Assembly (NCBI GenBank): GCA_030704615.1
Contig: CM060731.1
Location: 41,108,001 to 41,168,000, forward strand
DNA: 60,000 bases
From: Takakia lepidozioides
Taxonomy: Eukaryota; Streptophyta; Takakiopsida; Takakiales; Takakiaceae
Direction: 5' to 3'
The notes under the pieces were generated by a model, which saw only the letters and a list, made by a program, of their open reading frames with translations, had not been told where the DNA came from and searched no databases. The translations under genes and the position numbers were made by a program. Positions 11,301 through 22,411 of this stretch are shown here, in pieces; the stretch's first letter is position 1; the number at the start of each line of letters is the position of its first letter.

Positions 11301-12068
11301 GAAATTACTACTACAACTGAAGCTGTGGAGGCCAGGACGCTTGCAACCATGCATGATTTCTATGCAGGTTGTTAGGTCCGCCCTTGCCAACGACATCCTA
11401 AAGCTTAGAGGAGACTTCTACTCTGGATACCATCCAGGAGCAGCCGTGTTCTATTTTTCTGTTGAGGGGATTGATGGATCTACTATAGATGTGGGTCCTG
11501 ATATCATCTCTACGTGGGATAGTCATTGGAAAACAGTCAATGATGAGTTTGAGAAGTATCTTGAGTCCAAGCCAAAGTTGCATCATCTTCGGGGGAAGAT
11601 GTTTCATGTCTGGGATGGGAATCATAGGCTTCAAGCATGGTATCCCTACATCAATGAAGTTCATGGGGCCAACTTGTCAAGACATGTCTGTGTGACAAGT
11701 TGGGTGCTCAATGCGGACATTGAAAATCATGGTTCCCTTAGGTCCACCATGGATGGAGTGAATGTGTGAGTTTCCATTCTATTCTTCATTTACTTTCATG
11801 TTCAATGTTGTCATGTTCTTGCTCAATGGATGTACATATACATATCTTCTTTCTAATGATCACATTTTATATGTGCAGGGCAACAGAGAGGGCACATGTT
11901 ACATCCAAATTTGTGCACTTGGTTTGCAAAGTCAATATGATTGGCCTTACACCTGTCTCTGAATGGAAGAATGTATTGAGGAAAGAGCAATACGACGAAT
12001 GCATCAAGAAAGCAGGAAAGACTTGGTATAACCTGACAGTCCATGCAATGACAGAGATTTTGTACAAG
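11301..12068 (+). pseudogene. ParB/Srx-like domain exons
   Basis: Two exons (11301-11765 and 11879-12068) joined at donor AATGT|GTGAGT and acceptor TGCAG|GGCAAC in frame (..DGVNVATERAHV..). The key motif is GKMFHVWDGNHRLQAWYPY, close to the ParB-family signature of a hydrophobic strand followed by DG(N/H)HR..A. In bacteria this fold binds DNA or CTP, or acts as a nuclease or sulfiredoxin. Before it lie FYSGYHPGA and a conserved-looking WDSHWKTVNDEFEKYL. After it lies a helix-rich stretch (EWKNVLRKEQYDECIKKAG). A single-base shift near 11367 separates the first 22 codons from the ParB frame. The ParB assignment rests on one strong motif. Confidence 0.6.
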
Positions 12069-12162
12069 GTAACATCATGTCTTAACCAAGTTTCATTCTT
12101 TGCATCCATAGACAAGATTCACCTCTGGTTCATGTTATGAACTGGTTTGGTTCTTTTGGCAG

Positions 12163-13736
12163 CATGATATTGTTGAGGCCCAACACATGGCGGGGGAAGC
12201 TTACAAACTTGCTGAGGGGCCAAAGAGTCAAGATGGCCTTGAAGATACAATGAGACAGGCTGGATTGAAAGCAAGGGGGCAACACAAGAGTCAGCTTGTG
12301 AAGTTGCTTCCTATTGCTGATCCAACCCTTGGAGAGGGGTTTCTCCAAGAACTTAAACTGCATTGGTCACGTGTAAAGGCAGGATCAAAGGAAATGACCC
12401 AAGAGAAAATGGTGAACATTGCTACAGCCCGGGTGGATCATGAAGAAAAGGTGGAATGGCTACATATATGGAATGGAGACCAAACACTTCACGACCGTAA
12501 TTTTTTTTCCACCCGGGCCTATCAGTGGGCCAACACTTGATCCTTGGCTAAATAGAAGGACTTTTTGGTGGCAGGTACATATACAATCACTATCTTCTCA
12601 ATGCAATTGATTCATTTTGTTGATGACACATTAACATAGTTATTTAATTGACTGTATTTTCTGGCAGCTTCGCAAGGTTGCCTTGGCTCAGTTTGCCTTG
12701 TACACCACTCAGCTTGGCCAATTTCATGTTGCCTTGGAGGAAGGAGAGAGTGAGAGTCTGGGAGACTACATGGATACATGGAAGATGACTCATTTCAATG
12801 AGCTGTTTCATAGAGAGTTCTCATTGCCAAAGGGGCCATTCAGAGGCAATGATTGGGAACAACAAACAGGTGAGGAGAAGGTGGTGAGACGGATTTTATT
12901 CAGGTACAATCTTTCCATTGCATTGTACATGGACAGTGTATACACCTTGTAAGTCAAAAATGTCTATGCTTCAAGTATTTTTCTAGTACATTGGGATATA
13001 CATGTTTCTTAATGTGCTTGTTCAATTGTTGAACAGGTTGCATAAATATTTGTCTCCACAATAACTTTGAATGTGTTTGTATTTTAGGTACATGAGATTT
13101 GTGCTTGTACCGAGTGGTCGACTTAAGGCTGAGCCCAAGTTTCTGATGGTGTGGAAGTTTGGTGCTCAACAAGCTTCCAAGTACACACCTGCAATTGAGG
13201 AAGATTGGGGTGTGGAACACAAGGAAGGGGGGGGGGTGGTATTTGGATATGCCCAAGGGTACTATCCCCTATGCAGAAATGGAACTTCATAAGGAATGTG
13301 TTTGTAGGCAGTCAATCAGTGATGAAGGGGGTATCTCCACTGAAGTCCATGTTCTTGATCTGGAGCATGCAGAACAGATTGCTACACAGGTCGCTGGCGC
13401 TGTAGCCCAAGTGGTCCCTACGGTTGTGGGTGTACCAAAACGCAAATCACGAAAAAAAAAGAAGGTGCGGTTGTCAATGCAGGTGTGGCTTCTATTGCTG
13501 GTCCTATTGGTAGTTCTTCACATCCTTCAAATCAGTTGGTTGTAGTGCCTACACCTACTACTCGAGGAAACAAGCCAAAGGCAGGCGAACATCCTTACAG
13601 TGCAATGTCATTTTCCGGTGGTGCACCTAGCATGTATCGCATGAAGATCATGCCTACTCATTTCATTGATATGGTGGAGGCCTCAAGTACATCTCCTGAT
13701 GCGACCTTGTAAGAGCTTCTGGAGTTCTTAAAAAAT
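12163..13736 (+). pseudogene. Middle region of the ParB-methyltransferase gene, unassigned
   Basis: Three exons (12163-12574, 12668-12903, 13088-13736) with good splice sites (TTTTGGCAG|CAT, GGCAG|GTACAT, CTGGCAG|CTT, TTCAG|GTACAA, ATTTTAG|GTA, AAAAAT|GTGAGT) and matching phases. They encode an alpha-helical region with no domain I recognise (for example YMRFVLVPSGRLKAEPKF). Decay is visible: an indel in the T-run near 12500, another near 13258, another in the A-run near 13450, and a stop (TAA) at 13710. Each frameshift is compensated by a clear continuation in another frame, which shows the sequence was once coding. The stretch may include a DNA-recognition part, but nothing in it proves this. 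Confidence 0.5.
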
Positions 13737-13842
13737 GTGAGTTTCCCCCAACAAACAAATTTGAATGTAAGGAATTCTTCGATGTTTTTACATCCTCATC
13801 ACCCGGCTATTGACTCCTACATTTTATGTATGTTGTTTGCAG

Positions 13843-14156
13843 TTGCCAGGAACTTGGTCTAGTGTTGTGGATGGAGAAAACGTGCATGTGGCTGTGGACA
13901 TGATCATCGTGGACTGCCCGACAGGAATGCATGTACCGGGCTGTTTGGATGGTATACAGGTTCCTCCCTCGAATGCTTTTGATAAACGGTATTGGGAGTA
14001 TGCATTCTCCATTGTTAATGACCTGTTGGATGACAATGGATGCTTGGTGTTCTTGCAGGGCTCCGATGATTCCTTTGCATTGGAGCTCTTTTCTTACTCC
14101 AGGGGCAGCTCTATTTCCGTATTATCAAGGAAATATACTTGCATCAATACCACCCC
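13843..14156 (+). pseudogene. Methyltransferase-like domain, N-terminal (catalytic-type) half
   Basis: The exon opens after acceptor GTTTGCAG|TTGCCAG. It reads VDMIIVDCPTGMHVPG, followed by YWEYAFSIVNDLLDDNG and CLVFLQGSDD. In amino-methyltransferases of the PF01555 type the equivalent positions are a hydrophobic strand, (D/S)PP(Y/W), then a helix and the strand xxGxLxxxx. Here the tetrad is DCPT, so the second Pro and the aromatic residue are lost. The exon is interrupted at 14156 by the gypsy LTR and continues in the same frame at 21010. Confidence 0.55.
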
Positions 14157-14883
14157 TGTCGCGCACCTCACTTCGGTAAGCTCCCCTTCAAGTCATAGTT
14201 GCTAGCTTGATGCGCGCGCCTAACTCCCAACCTGGCCGCCGGGCCAACTTGGAGCTTCGGCTGCTCACCGGGGCATAACGGTCCCCCTTTGAACTCCCAA
14301 AGAACCCTCCACCGATTTGGAACCAGCGGGAATTCCCTTTGGTAGTTGGCAATCCGGAACAGCTCCCCACTCTTTGGTCGCTTTCCGGCTCGCTCGCTTA
14401 CTCACTAGTTTTTGGTCACCAACGGGCTTGCACCGTTCTCGGGGTTACTACTCCCTATATATACTTCTGTAGCTGTCCGCGGGGGTTTCACAACTAGCCA
14501 TGCCATTTTATGGCGAACCACCACGAAAACCCTCGACTCCCGGTGATGAGTCGCGGTGAGTCTTGGCCCACTCACCACGGCCCCTATGGACCGTGATGAA
14601 TCCCAAGACTCCCCACGACTCCCACCACGAGGTCTCCACCCCCATGGTGAGTCCTATGCCACCCCCACTAAGTCCCGCTAAGCTACCACCACCCCTTGTG
14701 GAGCCACCCCCACCGCAACCCGGTGTGCGGGGCTCCACCTAGTGAGCGCCTCCACCTCCTTGAGTGCCTTGGGCACTCAAGGGTGCTTCAGCCCCCCATA
14801 CCTATCACTGCCGCTGCCCCCACCACAGGGGCAGCCCCTCATGTGTCCCGACCCCCTGCCCTCAAGGCAAAGGGGCCGCGACA
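14157..14883 (-). repeat. 3' LTR of the gypsy element (left copy)
   Basis: It starts TGTCGCGCACC and ends GCCGCGACA. It matches the right LTR except for about 120 extra bases at about 14466-14585, just before ATGGACCGTGATGA. It is preceded by ACCCC. Confidence 0.92.
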
Positions 14884-15789
14884 CATACCCCTACCAACAG
14901 GGAGTCGATGTCCTCATCGACTTGTCCATTTTGTAGAAATGAACATCCAAGTTGTGGCGTCCCACATCAAGGAGTTTGTTTCCGTACCATGGCGTCCCAT
15001 GGCAAAGAACCAAACCCCACACTTGACTCTACTCTCCACTAGCTAGTTCGGCCGACTTCCTCCAAGTCCCGGCCAGGGGTGGAGCCTCTCAAGCTCCTCC
15101 CAGTGCACTCTTCTTGGCCTTCTTCAAGGTCAAGGAACGATCCTCCCCGAGGATCGAATCGCCTTACTGCAACAACATTGCTTGCGATCGCTCCTGATGC
15201 CGCTTTTGGCATCACTTTGCGCAAGGGTTCACCTCGAACCCCCTTTGACTAGGAAGATAACCTTGAACCAACCATGCGCCCCAATCACTACAATTGGGTC
15301 CGTCTTGGAATGTTGGCCTGAGGTACGAGAACACGTCGAAGCCGCACTACGACTTCGTCCCAAGGCTACACGATTATAGTACGTGAACGGAAGCACATAG
15401 CTTCCGTGTTAGCCCGCACTACAAGGCAACCACCTCGGTAGCGCAGTTATAGTACGCGCACGCGCCAGGTGCGCACTAGCACGTGAACTCCCAAAGAAGG
15501 CGCATGTTTCCTTGCCCCTTGGATGGGAGTCACCCGATTTCGGCACTGCGCAAACACACGATTAACCCAATTTACCTCTCCCACTTTTGTAAGCTAGCAT
15601 GCATTCTACACACTAGCCAACCACACCATGCATCACCATTCCAAACAAAATAGGACACACAACATTTGGAACCTATTTCTTTTATAACAAATTTTTGTAC
15701 AGTACAAGTTTTTGCAATCGGATTCCTGAGCTAGCTAAACCGGGCTAAGCATGCATTTCCTCCCCCACGCTCCAAGGTTGATGTCCCCA

Positions 15790-17490
15790 TCAACGCTTCT
15801 TCCGCTTTTGAGGTCGCCCTTCGAAAACTGCAACCGCCTCGGATGCGTTTCCCATTTCTGAGGCACGCACCCAAGATGCCTCCACATGATGATAGCCCTT
15901 CCATTTGACGAGATACTCCGTTTCTCGGTTCTTGAACCTCCTCGACTTAAGTACTGCCTCCACCTCGTACTCAGGTTCATTTTCATGATCCAACAGCACA
16001 GGTGGCGGACGCAACACTTGATGCCGATTCGGACGTGCTTCATCTTTGAAGTAAGGCTTCAAAAGGGAAACGTGGAATACTGGATGCACCTTGCTGTTTG
16101 CCGGCAGCTCCAATTCATACACATCCTCATTCATAACCTTCCGGATGCGAAAGGGTCCCGCATACGGAGGTACGAATTTTGGACTCACTTCCGGAGGTAG
16201 TCGGAAATTCTTGATGTTCAACCAGACCTCCGTGCCTGCCTCAAACTTCACTTCCCTCCGCTTCCGATTCGCCTGCCTTTCATACCGTTTCCTCGCTTTG
16301 GCAATGTTGTACTTTGCGAGCTTCAACAAACGCTCGCGTTCTTCCAGTACCGCCGCTACTGCCGGTTCCTCAACGTCCTGGGCGGCCCAACTTGTCGGCA
16401 CCAGAGGTGCTTTTCCATAGACCAATATGAAAGGGGAAACTCCCGTTGCGGAGTGTTCTGTGTTATTATAACAGAACTCTACCGCGTCTAAGTGTTCCAC
16501 CCAGTCTGATTGGTCTGCCGACACGTAATTCCGCAAGATCTGCTTCACTATGGAATTCACTCTTTCCGTTTGGCCGTCGGTCGTAGGTCGAAAGGCGGTG
16601 CTCATCTTCAGCCTCGTCCTCATCTTCTTCCAAAGTGTCCTCCAAAATTTACTCGTAAACTTTGGATCGCGGTCCGAGACAATATCCTTCGGGACTCCAT
16701 GATGTTTTAAGACGTGGGCGAAGTAAAGTCGCCTTGTCTCTTGCGCCGTTGCCGTCTCCTTGATGAAATGGCCCATTTTACTGAACCTATCCACCACCAC
16801 CATGATTGCATCGAATCCTTTTGACAGCGGCATAGCTGTCATGAAATCCATCGAGACGCTTTCCCAAGTCCCCTCTGGAATCGGCAAGGGTTGTAACAGC
16901 CCCGCTTGCTTTTTGTACTCGCTCCGATTTTGTTGGCATGTGGTGCATGTCTTGACATACTTCTCTGCCTCCTCCCTCAGTTTGGGCCAGAAATACTCTT
17001 TCTTCAAGAGTGCCGCAGTGCGCTTGGCTCCGTCGTGGCCTGCAAGCGGACTATCATGACATTCTCTCAAGAGACTATCTCTGATCCCTCCCTTCGGCAC
17101 GTAGAGACGCTTTTGTTTATACCAGAGCAGTCCATTTTGCAAGTGGAATTGCGATTTAACCCCCCTCCTCAAGTCCTGCATCACGTACTTCGCCAGCTCA
17201 TCCTTCTGGCAAGCCTTCCGGATCTTCCTTTGGAGCGTCGTCTCGCCCCTGTACACCAACAAGAGCTGCTGCTTTCTACTTAAAGCATCGGCCACCATAT
17301 TGTCACGTCCCGGTTTGTACTGGATATCCACGTCAAACACCGCCAAAGTATCTTGCCACCTAAGTTGTTTTGGGGACAACTTGGGCTGCGTGGCAAAATA
17401 CTTCACCGTAACATTGTCCGTGAATACCTTCACTGGGTTGGAACCAACATAGTGGCGCCAAAGCTCAAGACAATGCACCACCGCCTTCAT
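15790..17490 (-). pseudogene. gypsy RNase H, integrase and chromodomain
   Basis: A 566-codon frame. RNase H (VFTDNVTVKYFATQP; YKPGRDNMVADALSR) is followed by the HHCC finger of integrase (CHDSPLAGHDGAKRT and CTTCQQNR), the catalytic core (MDFMTAMPLS; VSDRDPKFTSKFW; TDGQTERVN) and a C-terminal chromodomain (YLVKWKGYHHVEASWVRAS). The chromodomain marks the chromovirus clade, whose integrase is thought to be guided by chromatin marks. The frame is separated from RT by a stop at about 17493. The integrase itself looks intact. Confidence 0.92.
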
Positions 17491-17570
17491 CTATTTCTCG
17501 TGCGTCGGCCACCATCGCTCCACTTTGTTCAGTTTCTTACTTTCGTAAGCCACTGGACGTCCATCTTGCA

Positions 17571-18233
17571 TCAGTACACCCCCAATCGCAAAGTCCGACG
17601 CATCTGTATGAATCTCGAACGGCCGATCGAACTCCAGGATTTCAAGACTGGAGCTTCCGCCATCCGCTGCTTCAATTCAGCAAAAGCTTGGCCACACAAG
17701 GTGTTCCATACCCAGACTTTGGATTTACACAGAAGGTCTGACAACGGCCCCGCGATCTTGGCGAAATTTCTCACATACTTCCGGTAATAGGAGGCGAGTC
17801 CTAGGAAGGATCGCACTCCCGAGACCGAAGTCGGAGGCTCCCAGTCCAAGATCGCCCTCACCTTTCTGTCATCCATTTTGATCCCATCCTGTGTAATCAC
17901 ATGCCCCATGAACTCCACTTTTGTGACCCCGAATTCGCACTTTGAAGCTTTGGCATACAGCTTCCCTTCCCGCAATTTCTGGAACACCCTCTTGAGGTGC
18001 TCCAGGTGCTCCTCCTTTGTTTTCGAATACACCAAGATGTCGTCGATGTACACGATCACAAAGTCATCCAACCACTCCTGGAAAAGGCTGTTCATCAGCG
18101 TGCTAAAGGTCGCGGGTGCATTGGTGAGCCCAAAAGGCATCACCAAGAACTCATATGAACCATACCTTGTCCTGCACGCGGTCTTCTCCTCATCTCCTTC
18201 CGCCACTCGAATTTGATGATAGCCGGAGCGCAA
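17571..18233 (-). pseudogene. gypsy reverse transcriptase palm and start of RNase H
   Basis: It has [15 protein letters not shown] and the catalytic YIDD (18039-18050), followed by the usual FLGLASYYRKYVRNFA. The RNase H segment begins at the C-terminal end. The frame is offset from the upstream RT piece and breaks again near 17571, so the polyprotein is not continuous. Confidence 0.9.
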
Positions 18234-19699
18234 TTGATCCGGCTGAAATACTTCGCTCCTGCCAACCGATCGAAAAGGTCGTCGATCCTTGGCAAAGGAT
18301 ACCGGTTTTTGATAGTCACCTTATTCAAAGCCCTGTAATCGACACACATCCACAGCGTCCCATCCTTCTTGTCTGCGAATAGCACTGGGGCTTCGTAAGG
18401 TGACTTACTCGGCCGGATGTACCCCTTTGACATTAGATCTTTGAGCTGAGTCTTCAGCTCGACCAACTCTCTGTGGCTCAACCGGTAGGGCGCCTTGGCA
18501 GGCGGTTCCAATCCCGGTATCACCTCAATCTTGTGGTCAACTCCTCTTCGCGGTGGCAAGCCGCTTGGTAAATCCTCCGGCATCACATCCTGGTATCTCT
18601 CCAAAATCCCTTTGATCCAATCTGGGCTCGGCTCCCCATCGCCTTCTCCCTTCACTTCTCTAATGTAAAGCAAAAATTGGGGCTCGTGTGCCTCCTCCAC
18701 GGCCCACTCCCTTGCTGACAGAAGGCTTATTCGCCCTCCCACGGGTTTGGGCGTTTCCAATACTCGTAAGACTTCGCCACCATCCCCACATGGTAGCGTG
18801 ACTACTCTTTTGCGGCCATCTATGACCGCTCCGGATTTGCTCAAAAAGGTCATCCCCAAAATGAGATCCACTCCATCGATCTCGCAAACGGTGAAGTTCT
18901 CACGTCCTTCCCATTTCCCCAGTTGAAGAGGGACATCGAACGCCAACCTCGTCGCCAATTGTGGTTCTCCTTTGGCAGAACGCACCTCAATAGAGGCCCC
19001 CACGTCACTTGTCGGGAGTCCCAGCTTTTGTGCCGTTGCCGGTGTCATGAAGGAGTGCGACGCTCCTGTGTCCACCAACAATGACACGTTAGTTCCGGAT
19101 ATTATCCCATCCACGAACAATAACTGACTCCTTTTACGTAAGGCGCCAGTTTCCTGATACAATTCACAAGAAAATTTGCCTACCTTGCAAGTCCTGGCGA
19201 CCACCGCTTCCACCAAGCGACTGATGATATCTTCCGACAGCTCTGTGGTCGCCCGAGTCATGTTCAATTGCCGGGGCTTCGTGCACTTCTTGGCCATGTG
19301 CCCGAGCTCCCCGCAATTGAAACACACTCCATCAAAGGTCGCATTTTGTCCGCCATAGGCCGCTCCACCCACTTTTCCTTTTGAAGCACCGGGTGCCTCC
19401 TTGACTTGTGAAGGCCCTCCCTTCGATTTCCACGTGCCATTGTCGCCGCGTGGCCTATCCCACTTCTTTTCCGGTCGGAAGGCGTCTCCTTCCCGCCGGG
19501 TCTTCTTGTGGTTCAGCTCCGTACGGCCTTGTCTTTCACCCCTAGGGACATCCGAGAAACATTCAGCCCTCTCAATTGCCTCGTTCAAAGTCTTAGGTGG
19601 CTTCTCTTTCAACTTCCGCCTAGCCCATGGGGCCAGTCCCGCCACAAAGTTGAAGACCATTTCTGGTTCTGCTATGTTCGCGACTTCGAGCAACAGCAC
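18140..19699 (-). pseudogene. gypsy gag end, zinc knuckle, protease and N-terminal reverse transcriptase
   Basis: In order: a CCHC knuckle [14 protein letters not shown] (about 19280-19323), an aspartic protease site [11 protein letters not shown] (about 19050-19085), and the start of RT ([19 protein letters not shown], about 18310-18370). The frame is lost around 18235, where RT continues in another frame. An in-frame TAA near 19736 separates it from the capsid part. Family function: packaging, polyprotein cleavage and cDNA synthesis. Confidence 0.85.
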
Positions 19700-19749
19700 A
19701 TTGAAAGCCTGGACATATCCCCGAATGTCATCTGTTTACTTCAAATTCC

Positions 19750-20343
19750 TCATCTTGTCCCGGGCAAGCCAGACGCGTTGAGGGGCACAAACTGCCTTTT
19801 CATCAATTCCTTGAACCCACTCCAATTCAAGGTTTCCGGGCTTGGACCTTGGTCGTGAAGGCATTTCTGCCACCATTGTTGAGCATAGCCCCTCAAATAG
19901 GTGGGAGCCACTTCCACCCGGTCCTCGTCACTCAACTTGGCCGCCCGGAAGTACTGCTCTAGCTTCAGGAGCCAGGTGTTGAATGCCTTCCGATTTCGGA
20001 CGCCCTCGAAGGTGCCGGGTTCCTTAGGCTTCACCTTAAATTTTGCCTTAGTGGAAGTGGCATTAGCTGCCTTCAACACGTCCTTCAACGTCCCGCCAAA
20101 TTGCGCCAACAACCCGTCCCAAAAGGCTGCCGGCATGGGAGGCATCTGTTGGTCGGTCGGAGCTCTCAGGGATTCCTTGGGCTCCGACTCCTCAGATTCC
20201 TCCCGCTCTTGAGCGGCCTCGTTTTCGGAGACCTGCATCGCTTCCTCAAACGGCCGCCTCGGTGACACGTCGCCCCCATCGGGCTCACCAGGATCATCAT
20301 CTTTTGGGCCGTTCCGCTTTCTCTTTGGCTTGCCCGACCCCAT
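19750..20343 (-). pseudogene. gypsy gag, capsid part
   Basis: ATG at 20343 starts a basic N terminus (MGSGKPKRKRNG) followed by an acidic stretch. A retrotransposon gag segment follows (FNTWLLKLEQYFRAAKL, then YLRGYAQQWWQKCLHD). The frame breaks near 19750; the remaining gag continues in another frame. In an active element this protein would form the cytoplasmic virus-like particle. Here the open frame is split, so no full gag is made. Confidence 0.8.
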
Positions 20344-20383
20344 GATGAGGCCAATCCCAAGGACGATACGTACTGAACTCTAA

Positions 20384-20395
20384 GCTCTGATACCA
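20384..20395 (-). other. Primer binding site, initiator tRNA-Met type
   Basis: The minus strand reads TGGTATCAGAGC two bases inside the 5' LTR. This is the usual complement of the 3' end of plant initiator tRNA-Met used by many gypsy elements. Confidence 0.9.
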
Positions 20396-20397
20396 AG

Positions 20398-21004
20398 TGT
20401 CGCACACCTCACTTCGGTAAGCTCCCCTTCAAGTCATAGTTGCTAGCTTGATGCGCGCGCCTAACTCCCAACCTGGCCGCCGGGCCAACTTGGAGCTTCG
20501 GCTGCTCACCGGGGCATAACGGTCCCCCTTTGAACTCCCAAAGAACCCTCCACCGATTTGGAACCAGCGGGAATTCCCTTTGGTAGTTGGCAATCCGGAA
20601 CAGCTCCCCACTCTTTGGTCGCTTTCCGGCTCGCTCGCTTACTCACTAGTTTTTGGTCACCAACGGGCTTGCACCGTTCTCGGGGTTACTACTCCCTATA
20701 TATACTATGGACCGTGATGAGTCCCAAGACTCCCCACGACTCCCACCACGAGGTCTCCGCCCCCATGATGAGTCCTATGCCACCCCCACTAAGTCCCGCT
20801 AAGCTACGACCACCCCTTGTGGAGCCACCCCCACCGCAACCCGGTGTGCGGGGCTCCACCTAGTGAGCGCCTCCGCCTCCTTGAGTGCCTTGGGCACTCA
20901 AGGGTGCTTCAGCCCCCCATACCTATCGCTGCCACTGCCCCCACCACAGGGGCAGCCCCTCATGTGTCCCGACCCCCTGCCCTCAAGGCAAAGGGGCCGC
21001 GACA
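20398..21004 (-). repeat. 5' LTR of the gypsy element (right copy)
   Basis: It starts TGTCGCACACC and ends GCCGCGACA, followed by ACCCC. It lacks the 120-bp block present in the left LTR, joining CCTATATATAC directly to TATGGACCG. Confidence 0.92.
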
Positions 21005-21009
21005 ACCCC

Positions 21010-21680
21010 TCTACACACTCAGACAGGAAAGGTAAAAATCATCCCTCTTCAAACATCCGGGTGCACTGTTTTTGTGGAAATGGCACGTCTAACAGACCAT
21101 GTTCTTCCACGCCCATATCCTCACCAAGCAAGGAGGACTTTTCAAACTGCGTGAGTCTGGCAAAGTTGTGGACCCCCTTGCAAACCCTGTTGAGTTGGAT
21201 GCCATCTATAACCACATTCCAGATGTTGCACTGCCCATGCAAACTCCTCAACAAGCTTGGAGGGGTACGCGAGACCGTAGTCCCGCCTTCATGCAAGTGT
21301 TGTTGGAGACATGCTCACCTCCTGACTCCCGCATTTTGGATCTCACAGTTGGCACAGGTTTGCATTGGTCTCCATTTTGTAATTAAAATCTTCTGAGTTG
21401 ATTCATGATCATTAACTGTTATTCAATATAATATCACCATTGCTTGTTTTTTTCCTATAGGTTCTATATTTATTGCTGCCCACGAGTCTGGACGTCACGT
21501 ATTTGGTCTTGAGGGGGCCCAGACGTTGTATGCAGCACGTCTCTCTGCACTTTAAAATACTCAACATGTTTTGGTTTCATCTGTGGTAACTCCAACCATT
21601 CAACGTCATGTGAGTTTGTTGGAACCCCCCGCTCCCAAGGTGGCGCGCAAGCTTGGTCTTCATCTCGGCAGTACTTCCTA
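21010..21680 (+). pseudogene. Methyltransferase-like domain, C-terminal (SAM-binding) half
   Basis: The interrupted exon resumes after the second ACCCC and ends at donor CACAG|GTTTGC (21358). The next exon begins at acceptor CCTATAG|GTTCT (21461). Across the splice the frame gives ILDLTVGTGS then IFIAAHESGRHVFGLEG. This matches the SAM-binding motif of PF01555 methylases, where D-P-F-x-G-S-G is followed by A-A..GR.F.G.E. Upstream in the same exon is a conserved-looking block, KLRESGKVVDPLANPVELD. Defects are a frameshift near 21100 and a stop after ARLSAL at about 21553. The exon ends at a GTGAGT donor (21681). Confidence 0.6.
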
Positions 21681-21789
21681 GTGAGTATGTCTCGCCTCCA
21701 TTCCCTTTGTTGCAATCTCTATATTATTTGCAAAGCAAACCATTCCCATTTGATTTGTTAACATAAGTATATATGTATGTGTGATGCAG

Positions 21790-22064
21790 TGATGGGATTG
21801 TGCGGACCATCTACGACAGTCTACCCCAAAGTCATCATTCATCGTTTTATCTACCTTCGTATGCCGAGTCCCAAGCTTTGCATTCAATACATCAACAACG
21901 TGATGTAGGTCTTTCCAATGATCTGTTGTTTGACCGAAGAGCAGCTATTGTTGGACAATCCGTGGATAGGTTGCGTAGAGTTGAGGCTTTCATGGATGTG
22001 TATGCCTCTGAATCATAGGCTTATGACACGGATGATGAAGTATCAGCTGATGATGTTATGTTGG
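21790..22064 (+). pseudogene. Last recognised exon of the ParB-methyltransferase gene
   Basis: The acceptor GATGCAG|TGATGGG joins in phase with the preceding exon (..GSTS-YDGIVRTIYDS..). It encodes a helical segment (FDRRAAIVGQSVDRLRRVEA) and an acidic tail after a TAG at 22016. No further domain is recognised. The tail reading AYDTDDEVSADD after the stop suggests the original protein ended a little further on. Confidence 0.45.
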
Positions 22065-22411
22065 TAATTAGAAATTACATATACAATACATTGTCCTCAT
22101 TGTCAGTCCGAATTTTTGGTTATTTTTTATGATACATGTCTTTATCTCTAGTGTAAAGTAAAACAAATGGGGCAAATGACATGGTGTTGAAATCAGATTT
22201 CATGTTATCTTCCTGACATTTGATTTATCTATGTAATAGTTTGTATATAGATCTCTACTGCATTTCATAAATCCCTTTACCGGAATGCAAGTTCGACATG
22301 CACTTCAGCACTATCAAATTTCATCATTAGTAAGATTAACCCTTATGAGTATTGTGGCATGTTATGTACACACAGGGTGACTATCTTTATCTCATTAGTG
22401 TTTCAAGTCTG

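Larger units (their letters stand above)
14157..21004 (-). mobile_element. Ty3/gypsy LTR retrotransposon with chromodomain, complete structure
   Basis: The element has two LTRs (14157-14883 and 20398-21004) ending in TGTCGCG...CGCGACA, a five-base target duplication ACCCC (14152-14156 and 21005-21009), and a tRNA-Met-type primer site next to the right LTR. A polypurine-like tract GGTAGGGGTATG lies next to the left LTR (minus strand). Gene order on the minus strand is gag, protease, RT, RNase H, integrase, chromodomain, as in plant chromoviruses. The frames are broken in at least three places, so it is not autonomous. LTRs differ by one 120-bp indel and roughly eight substitutions by my eye count, so the insertion is fairly recent. 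It sits inside the methyltransferase exon in the opposite orientation. The stretch 14884-15789 between LTR and pol is non-coding. Confidence 0.93.
9820..22064 (+). pseudogene. ParB-like / DNA methyltransferase-like fusion gene, split by a gypsy element
   Basis: About ten exons can be placed with consistent GT-AG sites: 9820-9963, 11301-11765, 11879-12068, 12163-12574, 12668-12903, 13088-13736, 13843-14156 joined to 21010-21358 across the gypsy insertion, 21461-21680 and 21790-22064. The order is a basic Gly-rich N terminus, a ParB/Srx-like domain, a long unassigned middle region, and a methyltransferase-like domain with the catalytic-type motif before the SAM-binding motif. ParB plus PF01555-type methylase is a known fusion on bacterial phages and plasmids; in a spliced plant gene it is unexpected. 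Several frameshifts and stops, plus the gypsy insertion, show this copy is dead. An intact relative must exist elsewhere, since exon frames and splice phases are otherwise coherent. Cellular role is unknown. It may be a transferred gene or part of a mobile element. Confidence 0.65.
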
